A model generated the notes under the pieces. That model was not told the DNA's origin, ran no database searches, and saw only the letters and a program-made list of their open reading frames with translations. A stretch of DNA of 64,000 bases from contig NZ_CP084471.1 of NCBI RefSeq assembly GCF_020405205.1, forward strand, positions 49,815 to 113,814, written 5' to 3'. Below are positions 7,675 through 17,391 of the stretch, piece after piece. Position 1 is the first letter of the stretch. Every line of letters starts with the position of its first letter. This DNA comes from Natrinema salinisoli. Lineage in GTDB: Archaea; Halobacteriota; Halobacteria; Halobacteriales; Natrialbaceae. The translations under genes were made by a program, and so were the position numbers.

Positions 7675-9865
7675 CCTGCCCCTCCAGTCTGGTAGCCGCG
7701 CTATCGGCCAAGTAGTCGAGTGGCTCTCGAACCCGACGTCGGCCGAAGGTGCGGCTCTCTACGTCGGGATCATTGTCGTCCTCGGCGCCGTCGGGAAATT
7801 CCTCTGGAACAGGTACACCGAGGACAACGAAGAAGAGGTCGAGTTCTCGGACCTACTCGAGGAGGAAACGCTCGAAGACGGGCACGCCGAACGCCAGCTC
7901 CTCGACGACATCGCCGAGTCACACAAGACGGTCACGGCGCCGACCGCCATCGAGTGGGAAACACGAGCTGCACGGGTCGGGGAGCAGTGGACGACGACGC
8001 TGTACATCGCTGACTATCCGGACTATCCCAACGACGGCTACCTCAGCGACCTCTTCGAGATGACCGACGTCCAGTTCGACCTGACGGCACACATCACGCC
8101 GAAGAACCAGGAACGGGCACGGAATGAACTGCAGGATATCGCTGATGACCTTCAGGTCGACGCCGATCTCGAACAGAGCGTGCGGAGTGCCTACCTGCAG
8201 GAACGCGCCAACGAGGCCGCAGCGACGTACACAGCCGTCGAGAACGGCGCGAGCGTCTTCGACCAAGGGCTGTTCATCACGGTGCGAGCTGACGAAAAAG
8301 ACGACCTCAGAGACGCCGTCCAGACGGTCAAAAGTGCGCTCCGCGACGATCCGGCGAACCTCACGCCGAAGACCGCGATCTGCCGGCAAGACCTCGCCCT
8401 CCAGTCCGCCGCGCCCATCGGCGACAACGAATTCGGCCGGACGTCGATCGCGCTCGGCGGCGCCGTCGGCGCGTTGCTGTCCTCGCCGCACAACGCGACG
8501 ATACTCGAGGAGGGCGGCGTCGAGTTCGGGATTCACAAGGACAACCAGAGCCCGGTTGTCATCGACCCGTTCGCTCGAGACAACGGGTACGCGATGTTCA
8601 CCGTCGGCGACACGGGGTCGGGGAAGTCGTTCAGCTCCAAGCAGAACTTCATCCGGTCGATCGAGCAGAGCAAGGACCGCATCGGCATCATCCTCGAACC
8701 GCTGAACAACTGGGCTGGCGTCTCGGAGGCGCTGGATGCCAAGCGGATCACCGTCGGCGGGACGCTCGGCCTCAACCCCCTGGAGATTCGGGAGACCCCC
8801 GAACACGTCCAGCGAGCGATGGGTGAGGACGCCAGCCCGTTCAACGAGAAGCTCGACGACGCGATGAGCTTCCTCACCAACTTCTTCGCGCTTCGTGGGA
8901 TCTCACTGGGCGACCGCCGGACGACGCTCGAACTCGGTCTCAAGCGAGCGTACAAGCGCAACGGCATCACCGACGACATCACCACGCACGGCAATCCGAG
9001 TCCGACCATCCGGGACATGATGGACGTCTTTGAGGACATGGTCGACGAGCCCGAGGAGTTCGTCGTCCGGTCCAACGAGGAAGCAGGGAAGATCAAAGAG
9101 GATGCGACGTGGCTGCTCGACCAGCTCCGCCCCTTCGAGGAGGGTGGTCGGCACGCCAACCTCGGGCAGCCATCGGATTTCGACATTCGCGACGAAAAGG
9201 TCATCTACCTCGACCTCGCCCAGCAGGAGGGCAGCGTCGACAGTAGTACGGCGCTGACGATGCAGCTGCTCATCTCACTGGTCTACGAGCGTGCGAAAGT
9301 CTCGGAGAAAGAGGTCGTATTCTACATCGACGAAGCGCGGTACATCATGCAGGACGCAGCGAGTCTCGCCTTCCTCGAGACGGTGTTCCGACACCACCGC
9401 CACCACGACCTCTCGATCCGACTGGTCACGCAGACCGTCGACGAGTTCTTCGAGCACGCCGAGTCCGAGGCGATTCTGGATCAGTGTGCGGTCAAGCAGT
9501 TCCACCGATTGGACGGAATGGACAGGGAGTGGGCCGACGAGTTCGGGTTGAACTACGCGCAGATGCGGTTCGTCCAGGATGCCGTCCCCGGCAACGAGGA
9601 CGCCGGCTTCTCGGAGGCACTCATCGGCGTTGACGGTGAGTGGCGCGGGATCAAGGTCAAAGCGATGCCCAAGGAGAAGGAGATCATCGACTTCGATCCG
9701 ACCACACAGGTTCGGTCCTCGCTCCCTGGCGCCGGCGACGGCGCCATCGGTACCGAGATGCAGGAGTTCCAGGAGGTGCTCGAATACCGAGCAACGAACG
9801 GCGAAGACGACGACGCAGATGTCATCGCAGCCGAACCGGACGGCGGGTCTGCCGAGGGGGAGTAG
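7667..9865 (+). CDS. VirB4/TraC-like type IV secretion ATPase
   Basis: 732 residues from the ATG at 7667. That start lies about 10 bases after a GGGAGG ribosome-binding site at 7651-7656 and within the end of the previous gene; the longer ORF from 7622 lacks such a site. A membrane helix sits near residues 25-45. The Walker A motif GDTGSGKS is near residue 315 and Walker B FYIDEA near 555, with a nearby Gln-rich RLVTQTVDEFF segment typical of VirB4/HerA-type ATPases. It should power substrate translocation or pilus assembly at the cytoplasmic membrane. Confidence 0.85.
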   Translation: MRDLPLQSGSRAIGQVVEWLSNPTSAEGAALYVGIIVVLGAVGKFLWNRYTEDNEEEVEFSDLLEEETLEDGHAERQLLDDIAESHKTVTAPTAIEWETRAARVGEQWTTTLYIADYPDYPNDGYLSDLFEMTDVQFDLTAHITPKNQERARNELQDIADDLQVDADLEQSVRSAYLQERANEAAATYTAVENGASVFDQGLFITVRADEKDDLRDAVQTVKSALRDDPANLTPKTAICRQDLALQSAAPIGDNEFGRTSIALGGAVGALLSSPHNATILEEGGVEFGIHKDNQSPVVIDPFARDNGYAMFTVGDTGSGKSFSSKQNFIRSIEQSKDRIGIILEPLNNWAGVSEALDAKRITVGGTLGLNPLEIRETPEHVQRAMGEDASPFNEKLDDAMSFLTNFFALRGISLGDRRTTLELGLKRAYKRNGITDDITTHGNPSPTIRDMMDVFEDMVDEPEEFVVRSNEEAGKIKEDATWLLDQLRPFEEGGRHANLGQPSDFDIRDEKVIYLDLAQQEGSVDSSTALTMQLLISLVYERAKVSEKEVVFYIDEARYIMQDAASLAFLETVFRHHRHHDLSIRLVTQTVDEFFEHAESEAILDQCAVKQFHRLDGMDREWADEFGLNYAQMRFVQDAVPGNEDAGFSEALIGVDGEWRGIKVKAMPKEKEIIDFDPTTQVRSSLPGAGDGAIGTEMQEFQEVLEYRATNGEDDDADVIAAEPDGGSAEGE

Positions 9866-9867
9866 CG

Positions 9868-12800
9868 ATGAGTGAATATCTTCGTGTGACGCCGACGTCC
9901 GAGCGACTCGATCCGGAGCGTATCCCTCGAGTCCTCGAGAGTCTCCACAAACTGACCACGCCCGGATCGTCGAGTCTCGGAGCGACACTGAATCCGCTCC
10001 ACAGTGAGACACCGCCACGGTTCGAGTTCCTCGCGATGAGTGATGGCCCGGACGATCCGGTGGAGTTCTTCTACGGAGCCGATGCGCACCTCGATACGCT
10101 CGAGAAGCGCCTCCGTTCTATCTATCCGGCCACGTTCGATATCAAACGCGTCGACGTCGATGTCGCCGCCCGGCTCGTTCAGCCGGTCGAGTACACACCG
10201 CAGGAATTCATCGAGCACTACGAAGCCGGGAGGCTGCAATATGAGTTCGGTCCGGCGGAACGGTACGATTTCGTCGATGAAGAGCCAGCTGACTCCGAGT
10301 CAGCCGAAGCAGACCCGATTCTCGACGGCGGTACAGCATCCACGACAGTCCCTGACCATCACGTTCCGGTCGGGGGCTCGGCCCTCGAACTAGTGCCGCC
10401 GGATGCACTCCCTGACGACGAAGAGGAGCGACGGGCAATCGAGAAGCCGACGATGACACCGGAAGGAACGATTCTGGCTCGCCCGGCGAAAGATGCCGTC
10501 TCACCACTTGGTGTCCGCTGGTGTGGCTCCGCGACGCGAAAGCAGGACTGGATGACCTCGCTGACGCCGTTCTCAGCGGAGGAAACGAACGGGGATCTCT
10601 CGTCCGTCGACCAACCAGACGCAGTACTCGCGTCGCTTATTGACCATCTGATGGAGGCGACAGCGCCGGCCGCGTTCCAGGTCGTCTTCCAACGCCGATC
10701 CAGCTGGCAGTCCGACGCGGAGGTGCGGAAAGAAGACCTCGTCGACGGCCGGGATACGTTCTTCCAAGAGGTCGTCGGATCATTGCTCGAGGTCGAAGAC
10801 CAACGGAGCGATCAGGACGAACGCCAGATCAGCGAATCCGTCGAGAAACGAATCGAGTATATCGACGCGAAGAACGCCAAACGGTCGTTCACAGCCAATA
10901 TCCGCGCCGTCGGCGTCCCTACCGAGGATACTCGTGACGATCTCGATGCTCGCATGGATTCGTTACTGCCAGTGTTTGATCCACTTGATGGGTCGTTCTA
11001 CGAGGTCGAGGGAAAACGCCTCCGTGACAGCGGCTTCCGTGAGAAAACGAAGACAAAAAACGCACAGGCCGCCCTACAGCGTCTTCTCAACAGTGAACTG
11101 ACGACCGGACGAGGCAAAACCCGGCCCGAGCTAGTTCTCTGTGGCACAGAGCTGGCGAACTTCGTGTTGGTTCCCTCCTCCGAACAGTTAACGGTCGAGG
11201 GAACACGGGGCACTCGAGCCGAGCAACAGAGCAGAAATCCGTTGCCATGGCCCAATCCAGACCTTATCCAGCAGTTCCAGGAGGGGATGGCTATCGGCTA
11301 CGCCCTCGACGAGAACGGCGAGCCGCGTCCGGATCCGATCCGTATTCCGCCGGATTTGTTGACGACACACTACGGACGCTTCGCGTCGACTGGCGGTGGA
11401 AAGTCGAAAGCGATCATCAATGATGCTCTCTCACTTCAAGAGACGACTGGCGGGCCCGTCGTCATTGTCGACCCAAAGGGCGACGGCATGTGCAAGAACT
11501 ATCTGCGCTGCCACTACGAGCAGTTCGGTGAGTTGGACGACGTCTACCAGTTCCGCGTCCCGGAGGCCATCCCTGCGTTCTCCTTCTTCGATATCCGTCC
11601 CGCACTGGAAGCCGGACGCAACCGTGAGGATGCGATTCAGGATAAGGTCGACCACTTCCACGACATCCTCCGGATGATTATGGGCCGCAAGCAGCACGGT
11701 CAGGCGTTCGTCGCAAACGAGATCCTCAGCTACCTGATCAAGGCACTCTTCGACGAGGAGTACGGGAGCGACGCCTTCGGCCTCGATGATCTCTTCACGG
11801 CTGCCCTCCAGATGCAACGTAAGCGGACAGTACCTCCGGTCTCTGCAGAGAATCAGAACGTCGAGGAGTCGCTCACGCGGCACTTCGCAAAGGACGACCA
11901 CCAGTTCCAGGTGTCGATGGACGCCGTCGGAAACCGTCTCGATAAACTCAGAGAAGACGCGCACCTGCGACGGATCTTCAGTCACGTTCCGGAACGGGAT
12001 GATGACGGGGACTATATTGACAACCGCTTCGATTTCCGCGAATTCCTCGACGAAGACGCCACGATTCTGTTCGACTTGGGCGATCTGCGTCCCGAGGCAC
12101 AGCGGGCAATCACACTCCTCCTGTTGAGTAACCTCTGGGACGCCGTCCAGGTGCGCCGGCGTGATGGAAAGACAGACTACGAGAACCTCACCAATCTCAT
12201 TATCGAGGAGGCCGCTCCCGTGGCTTCGACAAAACTCGTCTCCGAGCAGCTGCTTCCACAAGGACGGTCATTCGGCCTGAGCATGGGACTGGTAATGCAG
12301 TTCCCCGGGCAGGTTCGAAATCGGAACGAGCGTGCCTACGACGAGGTCCTCAACAACATCAAGACGAAGCTCATCGGGAACATCTCCATTGAGCGCGACC
12401 TTGCCGAGTCGTTGGCCCACGAAGACCTGAGTCCGACTGACCTTCGAAATCGGGTCAATACGCTCCCCAGTGGAGAGTGGATTGCTCAACTCCCGAGCCC
12501 CTCGTTTGGGAAGACAGGGCCTGCTCCGTTCTCGGTAAAGCCACTCCCGATAGCAGCCGGCCATCCAGAGAGCGACGAGCCGCTCTCTGTCGAACAGGAG
12601 GACCACTTCGAGACCATGGCCCTTCCACGGCTGTCGGAGCGTACACAGGCCCAGTACGGACTTGCTGAGACTCCACGCGAATCGGAGACAGCCGACGATG
12701 AGGGCTGGGGGAGTAGACCGAACGCTGGACAGTCGGCATCTGCAGAATCCGCTAATTCTGTGGAATCGACGCAGTCGTCGTTCATCGGACAGGCAGCTAG

Positions 12801-13671
12801 TGATTCAGTAGCCGACGAAGAAAAAGACGCGGACACCATTGATTCGCTGTTTGGGAATATGGGATCCGCAGAGTCAGAAGAGTCGGCCACAAAAGAGGAG
12901 ACGGACGTCGTCGACGAAAACAGATCGTCGCCAGTACTGGCAGGTGGCGTGACTGTCTCCGATGACGAACTCCGACGGCGCGAGCTCACTCACGACGACA
13001 TCCGGTTCTTGACTCGCGTCCTCGATGTGATGAACAGGAACGCACCGAACCACGGACTCTTGGATTCAATGAGTGCGTTCAAGTACGACTTTGATGACTT
13101 AGACGTGCAGCGGCTCATCAACCAGGACCTGCTGGAAGAAGGACGAGCCTGTAGTCGGAAGTACTACACCGTCCTCCCGGCAGGGCGTGAACTGCTCGGT
13201 CAGAAGCTCAAGGTCGGCCATAGTCAGGGAGATATCGGCGAGAAGACGCCGCACAAGGTCGGTGTGAAGCTACTCGAACTATGGTTAGAAGCGCGCGACG
13301 ATGTCGAGCAGGTCGAATCCTATTACGAATACGACGAGGAGACGGTGTTCGACGTCGCCGCCTTCGACGCTGACGGAGAACTCGTATGGACCGGTGAAGC
13401 GGAACTCCCAAGCAACAACAAACACGCGCCGGTCGACGACTACGACAAGCAGAGTGCGGTGGACGCAAACGCTGTCTGGGCGTTCAACAGACGCGAGACA
13501 GCCGTCGAGGTGTTGGATCGGCTCGCAGAGGCTGACCGGATAGAAAGCAGTGTGAGTGGGCGTACAGCCCGTCGATTCTCGGATATTCGGGAAGCCGTCG
13601 AATCGTTCGACGCAGAAGGGATGACGACGATTCGGAGCTTCAACAAGCTCGATGAGGAGTACAATCCATGA
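9868..13671 (+). CDS. VirD4/TraD-like coupling ATPase with C-terminal extension
   Basis: 1267 residues from the ATG at 9868, two bases after the VirB4 stop. FASTGGGKS (about residue 510) is Walker A, VVIVDPKGDG follows it, and NLIIEEAAP (about 775) is Walker B. This is the layout of TraD/VirD4 coupling proteins, which bring DNA to the secretion channel. The Ser/Glu-rich linker (about 935-1030) leads to a winged-helix-like segment and then to VFDVAAFDADGELVWTGEAE, which resembles a nuclease-like fold with acidic pairs. No relaxase gene is evident, so this extension deserves attention. It overlaps the primase gene by ATGA. Confidence 0.8.
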   Translation: MSEYLRVTPTSERLDPERIPRVLESLHKLTTPGSSSLGATLNPLHSETPPRFEFLAMSDGPDDPVEFFYGADAHLDTLEKRLRSIYPATFDIKRVDVDVAARLVQPVEYTPQEFIEHYEAGRLQYEFGPAERYDFVDEEPADSESAEADPILDGGTASTTVPDHHVPVGGSALELVPPDALPDDEEERRAIEKPTMTPEGTILARPAKDAVSPLGVRWCGSATRKQDWMTSLTPFSAEETNGDLSSVDQPDAVLASLIDHLMEATAPAAFQVVFQRRSSWQSDAEVRKEDLVDGRDTFFQEVVGSLLEVEDQRSDQDERQISESVEKRIEYIDAKNAKRSFTANIRAVGVPTEDTRDDLDARMDSLLPVFDPLDGSFYEVEGKRLRDSGFREKTKTKNAQAALQRLLNSELTTGRGKTRPELVLCGTELANFVLVPSSEQLTVEGTRGTRAEQQSRNPLPWPNPDLIQQFQEGMAIGYALDENGEPRPDPIRIPPDLLTTHYGRFASTGGGKSKAIINDALSLQETTGGPVVIVDPKGDGMCKNYLRCHYEQFGELDDVYQFRVPEAIPAFSFFDIRPALEAGRNREDAIQDKVDHFHDILRMIMGRKQHGQAFVANEILSYLIKALFDEEYGSDAFGLDDLFTAALQMQRKRTVPPVSAENQNVEESLTRHFAKDDHQFQVSMDAVGNRLDKLREDAHLRRIFSHVPERDDDGDYIDNRFDFREFLDEDATILFDLGDLRPEAQRAITLLLLSNLWDAVQVRRRDGKTDYENLTNLIIEEAAPVASTKLVSEQLLPQGRSFGLSMGLVMQFPGQVRNRNERAYDEVLNNIKTKLIGNISIERDLAESLAHEDLSPTDLRNRVNTLPSGEWIAQLPSPSFGKTGPAPFSVKPLPIAAGHPESDEPLSVEQEDHFETMALPRLSERTQAQYGLAETPRESETADDEGWGSRPNAGQSASAESANSVESTQSSFIGQAASDSVADEEKDADTIDSLFGNMGSAESEESATKEETDVVDENRSSPVLAGGVTVSDDELRRRELTHDDIRFLTRVLDVMNRNAPNHGLLDSMSAFKYDFDDLDVQRLINQDLLEEGRACSRKYYTVLPAGRELLGQKLKVGHSQGDIGEKTPHKVGVKLLELWLEARDDVEQVESYYEYDEETVFDVAAFDADGELVWTGEAELPSNNKHAPVDDYDKQSAVDANAVWAFNRRETAVEVLDRLAEADRIESSVSGRTARRFSDIREAVESFDAEGMTTIRSFNKLDEEYNP

Positions 13672-14552
13672 GTTGGCGCCAAGCTACGCGCGAGGAGATT
13701 TACAGGTACTACACCGAAGAGTTCTCTTCGTACGTCGACGAACTCCCGTCGTTCATCACAGCGGAGGGACCGAAACAGTATGCACTCGCGTTTCGAGAAC
13801 CCCACCCGGTACGGAAAGACAGAGTGCCAGACAAGGACTTCATCCGACGGGACACCTGGCAGACGAACACATCCGGAGAGCGGACCTCAGCAGCGTTCCA
13901 CGACTTCGACGACGTCCTCGAGTTCATCCGCCACCCAGCACGGAATGACTCGCTCGGACGGAGTAACTTCGCTCTCGCAGATCCCGACCTGCTCGAGAAA
14001 CCAGATCCACGTCCCGATGCGGTCTACTACGCCCTCGATCATTGGGAACGGCCGTGGGTGATCCTCGTCGATATCGATGCAAAAACGATAGCACGAGAGC
14101 GAGCAACGCAAGCAGTACTGGACGAGGATATTGCAGGGGACAGCGAGGCACTGCTCGATGCCGCGGGGATTCTCGAAGCCGACCCAGCAGGCTACCCGTA
14201 TTCTTTCGCGGATATCGAACGGGCCATTGAGTACGGTTTCGAGGTGCGAGATATTTTCGAGGACGACTTCAACGCCGAAGAGACGATGGTGGTGTACAGC
14301 GGCCAAGGCGTTCACGTCTATCTCCTCGATACCGACCCTGCTCATCGATATGACGCCAAGAGTCGAGAGGTGCTGAACGACCTTCTGCAAGACACCTACG
14401 AGATTCCCATCGATCCAGTGGTTACCGCCGACCGTCGTCGAGTCGCCCGGCTCCCCTACTCGTTGCACGCTGACGTCTGCAGTATCGTCACACCGATAGA
14501 GAGCCCGAGCTTCGACGTTCGGTCTGCAACACCGGAGGTCATCCAGTCATGA
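13668..14552 (+). CDS. PriS-like archaeo-eukaryotic primase small subunit
   Basis: 294 residues, shorter than typical cellular PriS. VILVDIDAK (about 131) holds the metal-binding Asp pair of the archaeo-eukaryotic primase catalytic core. YSGQGVHVYLL (about 208) matches the SGxGxH nucleotide-binding motif. DPVVTADRRRVARLPYSLH (about 250) matches the conserved D.vvT.D..r..RLP.SLH block with the third catalytic Asp. It should make primers on single-stranded DNA, here probably on the incoming or transferred strand. Overlaps on both sides (ATGA) show tight coupling with the coupling ATPase and the PriL-like partner. Confidence 0.85.
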   Translation: MSWRQATREEIYRYYTEEFSSYVDELPSFITAEGPKQYALAFREPHPVRKDRVPDKDFIRRDTWQTNTSGERTSAAFHDFDDVLEFIRHPARNDSLGRSNFALADPDLLEKPDPRPDAVYYALDHWERPWVILVDIDAKTIARERATQAVLDEDIAGDSEALLDAAGILEADPAGYPYSFADIERAIEYGFEVRDIFEDDFNAEETMVVYSGQGVHVYLLDTDPAHRYDAKSREVLNDLLQDTYEIPIDPVVTADRRRVARLPYSLHADVCSIVTPIESPSFDVRSATPEVIQS

Positions 14553-16060
14553 GTCAATCGACCCCTGTCGAGGACGAGCGTACCGCCTACCGCATTGCGA
14601 CGCTCCCGCTCGAATACGGCACGACACGCATCAACCAGCTATTCACGCGGGGCTACAATCGCTACATCGTCGACGGCGAAGACCAACCAGAAGATCTGTT
14701 GAACGACCTCGAGCGGTTCGGGACGGCGGCGTTCAAAGAAGACATTAGGGACAATGCTGTAGAGGACCCCTTCGTCGACGAACCCGGAACACTCGCCGTC
14801 GTCGCGACGTTGAGCGCGATCTGCGTCAAGGCACACCCGAAGTTCGAACACGCTCCGCCGCGAAAGGTGCAGGTCCTCTACGATATTCGAGATTTATACG
14901 TCAACAATCTCGCTTCCCTCCTTCGAGAATTCGGAGATGGGAGTCTCCAACAGGATATCGCAGAGGTATTGTACGCGAAAGATCCTGGAGAGGACGGTCC
15001 GCACCCCGGCCGCGTTTGTACAGGGATCAAAGAGATGCCCGAGTTCGGTGAGGGGTTGTATCTCGAAATCCCAATGGCTGCGGCATCGAGAGATTGCCTC
15101 GTCCACGCCGGCACCGAGACAGAAGAGGCCGGAAAACTGCTCACTCACGTTAAGGATAACCGTCTCTACGTGCCGGTCGGCGATTTCGATACGAAGTATC
15201 GCGAGTACGCCAGACGCGCGTTCAAGAAGCTCTTGCGAGTTCAGGAGGAGAACCTCTCCGAAGACCAGCTCACGTGGCTAACGACGAATGAGTCGGCCAT
15301 CACAGAGCGCATCGATCGCTTCATCGAGACAGGACACCACGAGCGAATCTGGCGAAACTGGAACCCTGGGGAGCGGACCATCCGTGTGCTTCGGGATGCG
15401 ATTCGAGACGCTCCAGATGAAGTCACCACGCTGGGGAGTTTCTACTCAGCGAAGGAGCTGTTTGAAGCAGTGGAGGCGTACGATCCGGAAGCGGACTGGA
15501 AGCGAGACGTGTGTAATCGCATCTCGAGTCCACGGAGTCTCGGGAATCTTCTCGCATCCCAGCGCGACCACCGGAGACTAACCATTCGGCAGCACGAAAA
15601 TACGAACCACTATCGGATTCAGGAATCTACGCGAGGTGTCCAGCCCCTCACCGTCGAGTCAATCGAGGACCTCTTTGAACTCCCCTGCATGGCGAACATG
15701 GCCGAACGCCTCCACGAGAAGAAACCAGTCCGAAAGGACCTGTACAACTTCGCCCGGATGGTGATGTGGTTGCCACAGTATCAGGACAACGACCTCGAAA
15801 TGATTGTCAGAGACCTCAAGGACGTCTTCTCGCGGTGGCCGTGGTACGATGAACAGGTCACCGACTACCAGATTCGCTACGAGTTCTCGAACACGATTGG
15901 AGGCGACACCCCGCTTCCGATGAACTGCGACAACGACGATATGCAGCGGTACTGCATCGGACAGAATGAGTGTCCATATTCGATTTGGGGGAGTCTCCCC
16001 TTCCCGGATGAGATGTACGATCAACTAAATGAAACCGAGGGTAAGGGAAACGAGTTCTAA
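14549..16060 (+). CDS. PriL-like primase large subunit with four-Cys (Fe-S type) C-terminus
   Basis: 503 residues. The C-terminal third has cysteines at about 380, 460, 469 and 475 (LPCMANM, then MNCDNDDMQRYCIGQNECPY) spaced as in the iron-sulfur domain of PriL/PRIM2. A His/Arg-rich helix (ERLHEKKPVRKDLYNFARMV) follows the first Cys, as in that family. Residues 1 to about 300 are helical and less recognisable. It should pair with the preceding PriS-like subunit and contact the template/initiating nucleotide. It is the last gene of the operon. Confidence 0.75.
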   Translation: MSQSTPVEDERTAYRIATLPLEYGTTRINQLFTRGYNRYIVDGEDQPEDLLNDLERFGTAAFKEDIRDNAVEDPFVDEPGTLAVVATLSAICVKAHPKFEHAPPRKVQVLYDIRDLYVNNLASLLREFGDGSLQQDIAEVLYAKDPGEDGPHPGRVCTGIKEMPEFGEGLYLEIPMAAASRDCLVHAGTETEEAGKLLTHVKDNRLYVPVGDFDTKYREYARRAFKKLLRVQEENLSEDQLTWLTTNESAITERIDRFIETGHHERIWRNWNPGERTIRVLRDAIRDAPDEVTTLGSFYSAKELFEAVEAYDPEADWKRDVCNRISSPRSLGNLLASQRDHRRLTIRQHENTNHYRIQESTRGVQPLTVESIEDLFELPCMANMAERLHEKKPVRKDLYNFARMVMWLPQYQDNDLEMIVRDLKDVFSRWPWYDEQVTDYQIRYEFSNTIGGDTPLPMNCDNDDMQRYCIGQNECPYSIWGSLPFPDEMYDQLNETEGKGNEF

Positions 16061-16551
16061 CGCAGACAGTCGATTGTCAGGAGCCACACCATTATTTAGA
16101 AGACGGAAGTGTGACGGATATTAAAATCTCGTCATCTACTTTTCAGTCCTTGTATCGACCAATTTGGACAAGAACGGGTAAGTCACTATAAGCAACTCAC
16201 GTAGCCCATCATTTGCTGTCAGTCAGTTATGCCAAGTCTCAATTACAATGTGAATCCGATTCCCTCGGATTCAAGGGTTTCACCACCCCGTCGAGCACAA
16301 TTCCACCCAATCACCGTATCGTAGAACTCGTCGAGGACATCAATAACGGCTGAGAACTGCCCGACGGCCCTCTTGCTAAATATAAGCCCGTTTTATTCCG
16401 TTCTGTACCTCCAGATTTGTCCAAAGGAAGGCTAGGGTACAACGGTGCAAGCGCCGCTGGCTCTTTCGGGCCGAAGGGCCGTCAAACGACGATCGTCTAT
16501 AGCAGATATATCAGAATTCACTCAATGGAAAGTGATGCGATTCGCGGTGGA
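16061..16551. other. Spacer after the transfer operon
   Basis: No intact gene. It holds the remnant described at 16243-16385 and, near 16455-16490, a GC-rich hairpin (TCGGGCCGAAGGGCCGTC) on the plus strand. Confidence 0.4.
16243..16385 (-). pseudogene. Unrecognised C-terminal gene fragment
   Basis: On the minus strand a natural-looking frame reads KRAVGQFSAVIDVLDEFYDT, then VIGWNCARRGGETLESEG, and ends at a TAA (16243-16245). It has no start codon and no upstream continuation, so it looks like the 3' end of a lost gene. I cannot name the family. Confidence 0.3.
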
Positions 16552-16605
16552 GTTTGTCGCCCCCGAAAGGAGCGAGGGGCGGTCGTAAGCGCCCACTCAA
16601 CAACC
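16552..16605 (+). promoter_or_regulatory. Tandem-hairpin leader before the 16606 gene
   Basis: After a short T-rich run (TTTG) the sequence forms a first C-rich/G-rich stem (CCCCCGAAAGGAG), then GGGCG...CGCCC, and the start codon follows about 13 bases later. It shares the architecture of the leaders listed elsewhere in this window. Confidence 0.5.
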
Positions 16606-16980
16606 ATGTCTTCAGAACACGAGCAACAGCGATTACGACTTCACGGCGAGCAAACTGAGCAATCGAGCGACGAACCGTGGATAGATCTCGAACTGACGAT
16701 CCCCCACAACAGAAGTCCGACTGCCGTCGTCTCACTCGTCGAATGCGCGCTCGTCGAACTCACCCACGAAGACGTCGGAGCCGAGTTTGTTTCGACAAGC
16801 GTTGCGGGAGTGAAGCAGACACAGTACATCGCCATTGATGACGTCGGCGAGCGGTTCCAGAAGCGGTATTTCGACGAGCGGCTCGGCCGGCACGAAACGA
16901 CAGTCAGTCGGGAAGCGGTTCGTGACGAGCTGGTCAGCCGACTCACACACCAGTCGTCACAGGGAGGTCAGGTAGATTAG
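16606..16980 (+). CDS. Hypothetical 124-residue protein
   Basis: The start is taken at the ATG directly after the tandem-hairpin leader (an in-frame start at 16417 would read through the leader). The protein is acidic and soluble, with segments LELTIPHNRSPTAVVSLVEC and FQKRYFDERLGRHETTVSRE. The latter suggests a helical or DNA-contacting part. I do not recognise the family. No neighbour is close enough to form an operon. Confidence 0.55.
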   Translation: MSSEHEQQRLRLHGEQTEQSSDEPWIDLELTIPHNRSPTAVVSLVECALVELTHEDVGAEFVSTSVAGVKQTQYIAIDDVGERFQKRYFDERLGRHETTVSREAVRDELVSRLTHQSSQGGQVD

Positions 16981-17053
16981 AATGACGTTGACGGCGCTCA
17001 AGACAGATTCTGCGTAAAACCAGCTCGAGAGCTTCGATTTCAGAAGTGATGTT

Positions 17054-17095
17054 TTAACCAACACCTAGACAAGTGGATTACCCGATGTTGGTTAA
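17054..17095. promoter_or_regulatory. Inverted repeat TTAACCAACA ... TGTTGGTTAA, copy a
   Basis: Perfect 10-bp arms at 17054-17063 and 17086-17095 (arm starts 32 bp apart). It lies between the 16606 gene and the dispersed repeat. No obvious ORF follows within 100 bp, so its partner gene may have been lost. Confidence 0.75.
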
Positions 17096-17152
17096 GACAC
17101 TGTCAACCTGTGGATCCCAGCCCAACTAGGTCAGGAAATTATTCCCTGACTA

Positions 17153-17334
17153 CGGTTGTGTGTCAACCGTGGTTCTGAGATTGGACGACGGTTTGGCTAT
17201 TGGTGTCACGTCGGAACGATCTCAGAGCGAAGGGTATGGATGTCTCGTGTCGACCAGTCGACGGGTGTTGACTGATCTTTTCCCCCGCCAGTTGGTTCTT
17301 AGAACACAACTGGTGTCAACCTATTGGCCGTTTG
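17153..17334. repeat. Dispersed ~180-bp repeat, copy A (candidate structured RNA or MITE-like)
   Basis: This stretch aligns by eye with 45011-45190 over its whole length at roughly 80% identity, sharing GTGTCAACCGTGG, GGTATGGATGTCTCGTGTCGA and TATTGGCCGTTTG. It is rich in local inverted repeats: ACGGTTG/TCAACCGT, TCTGAGAT/ATCTCAGA, GTCGAC/GTCGAC and CCAGTTG/CAACTGG. A 74-residue ORF inside (17160-17384) shows no coding character. Confidence 0.65.
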
Positions 17335-17391
17335 TCAATATTCAATGGTGGGTGGAAATGTATAAAAACGATAATAGAGATTGATAATCGG

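Noticed and set aside
8124..8806. Long ORFs in other frames inside the VirB4-like gene
   Set aside because: These are shadows in GC-rich sequence; only the frame with Walker motifs has protein-like composition.
17160..17384. 74-residue ORF inside the dispersed repeat copy A
   Set aside because: The frame is not kept in copy B, and the conserved features are hairpins, not codons.
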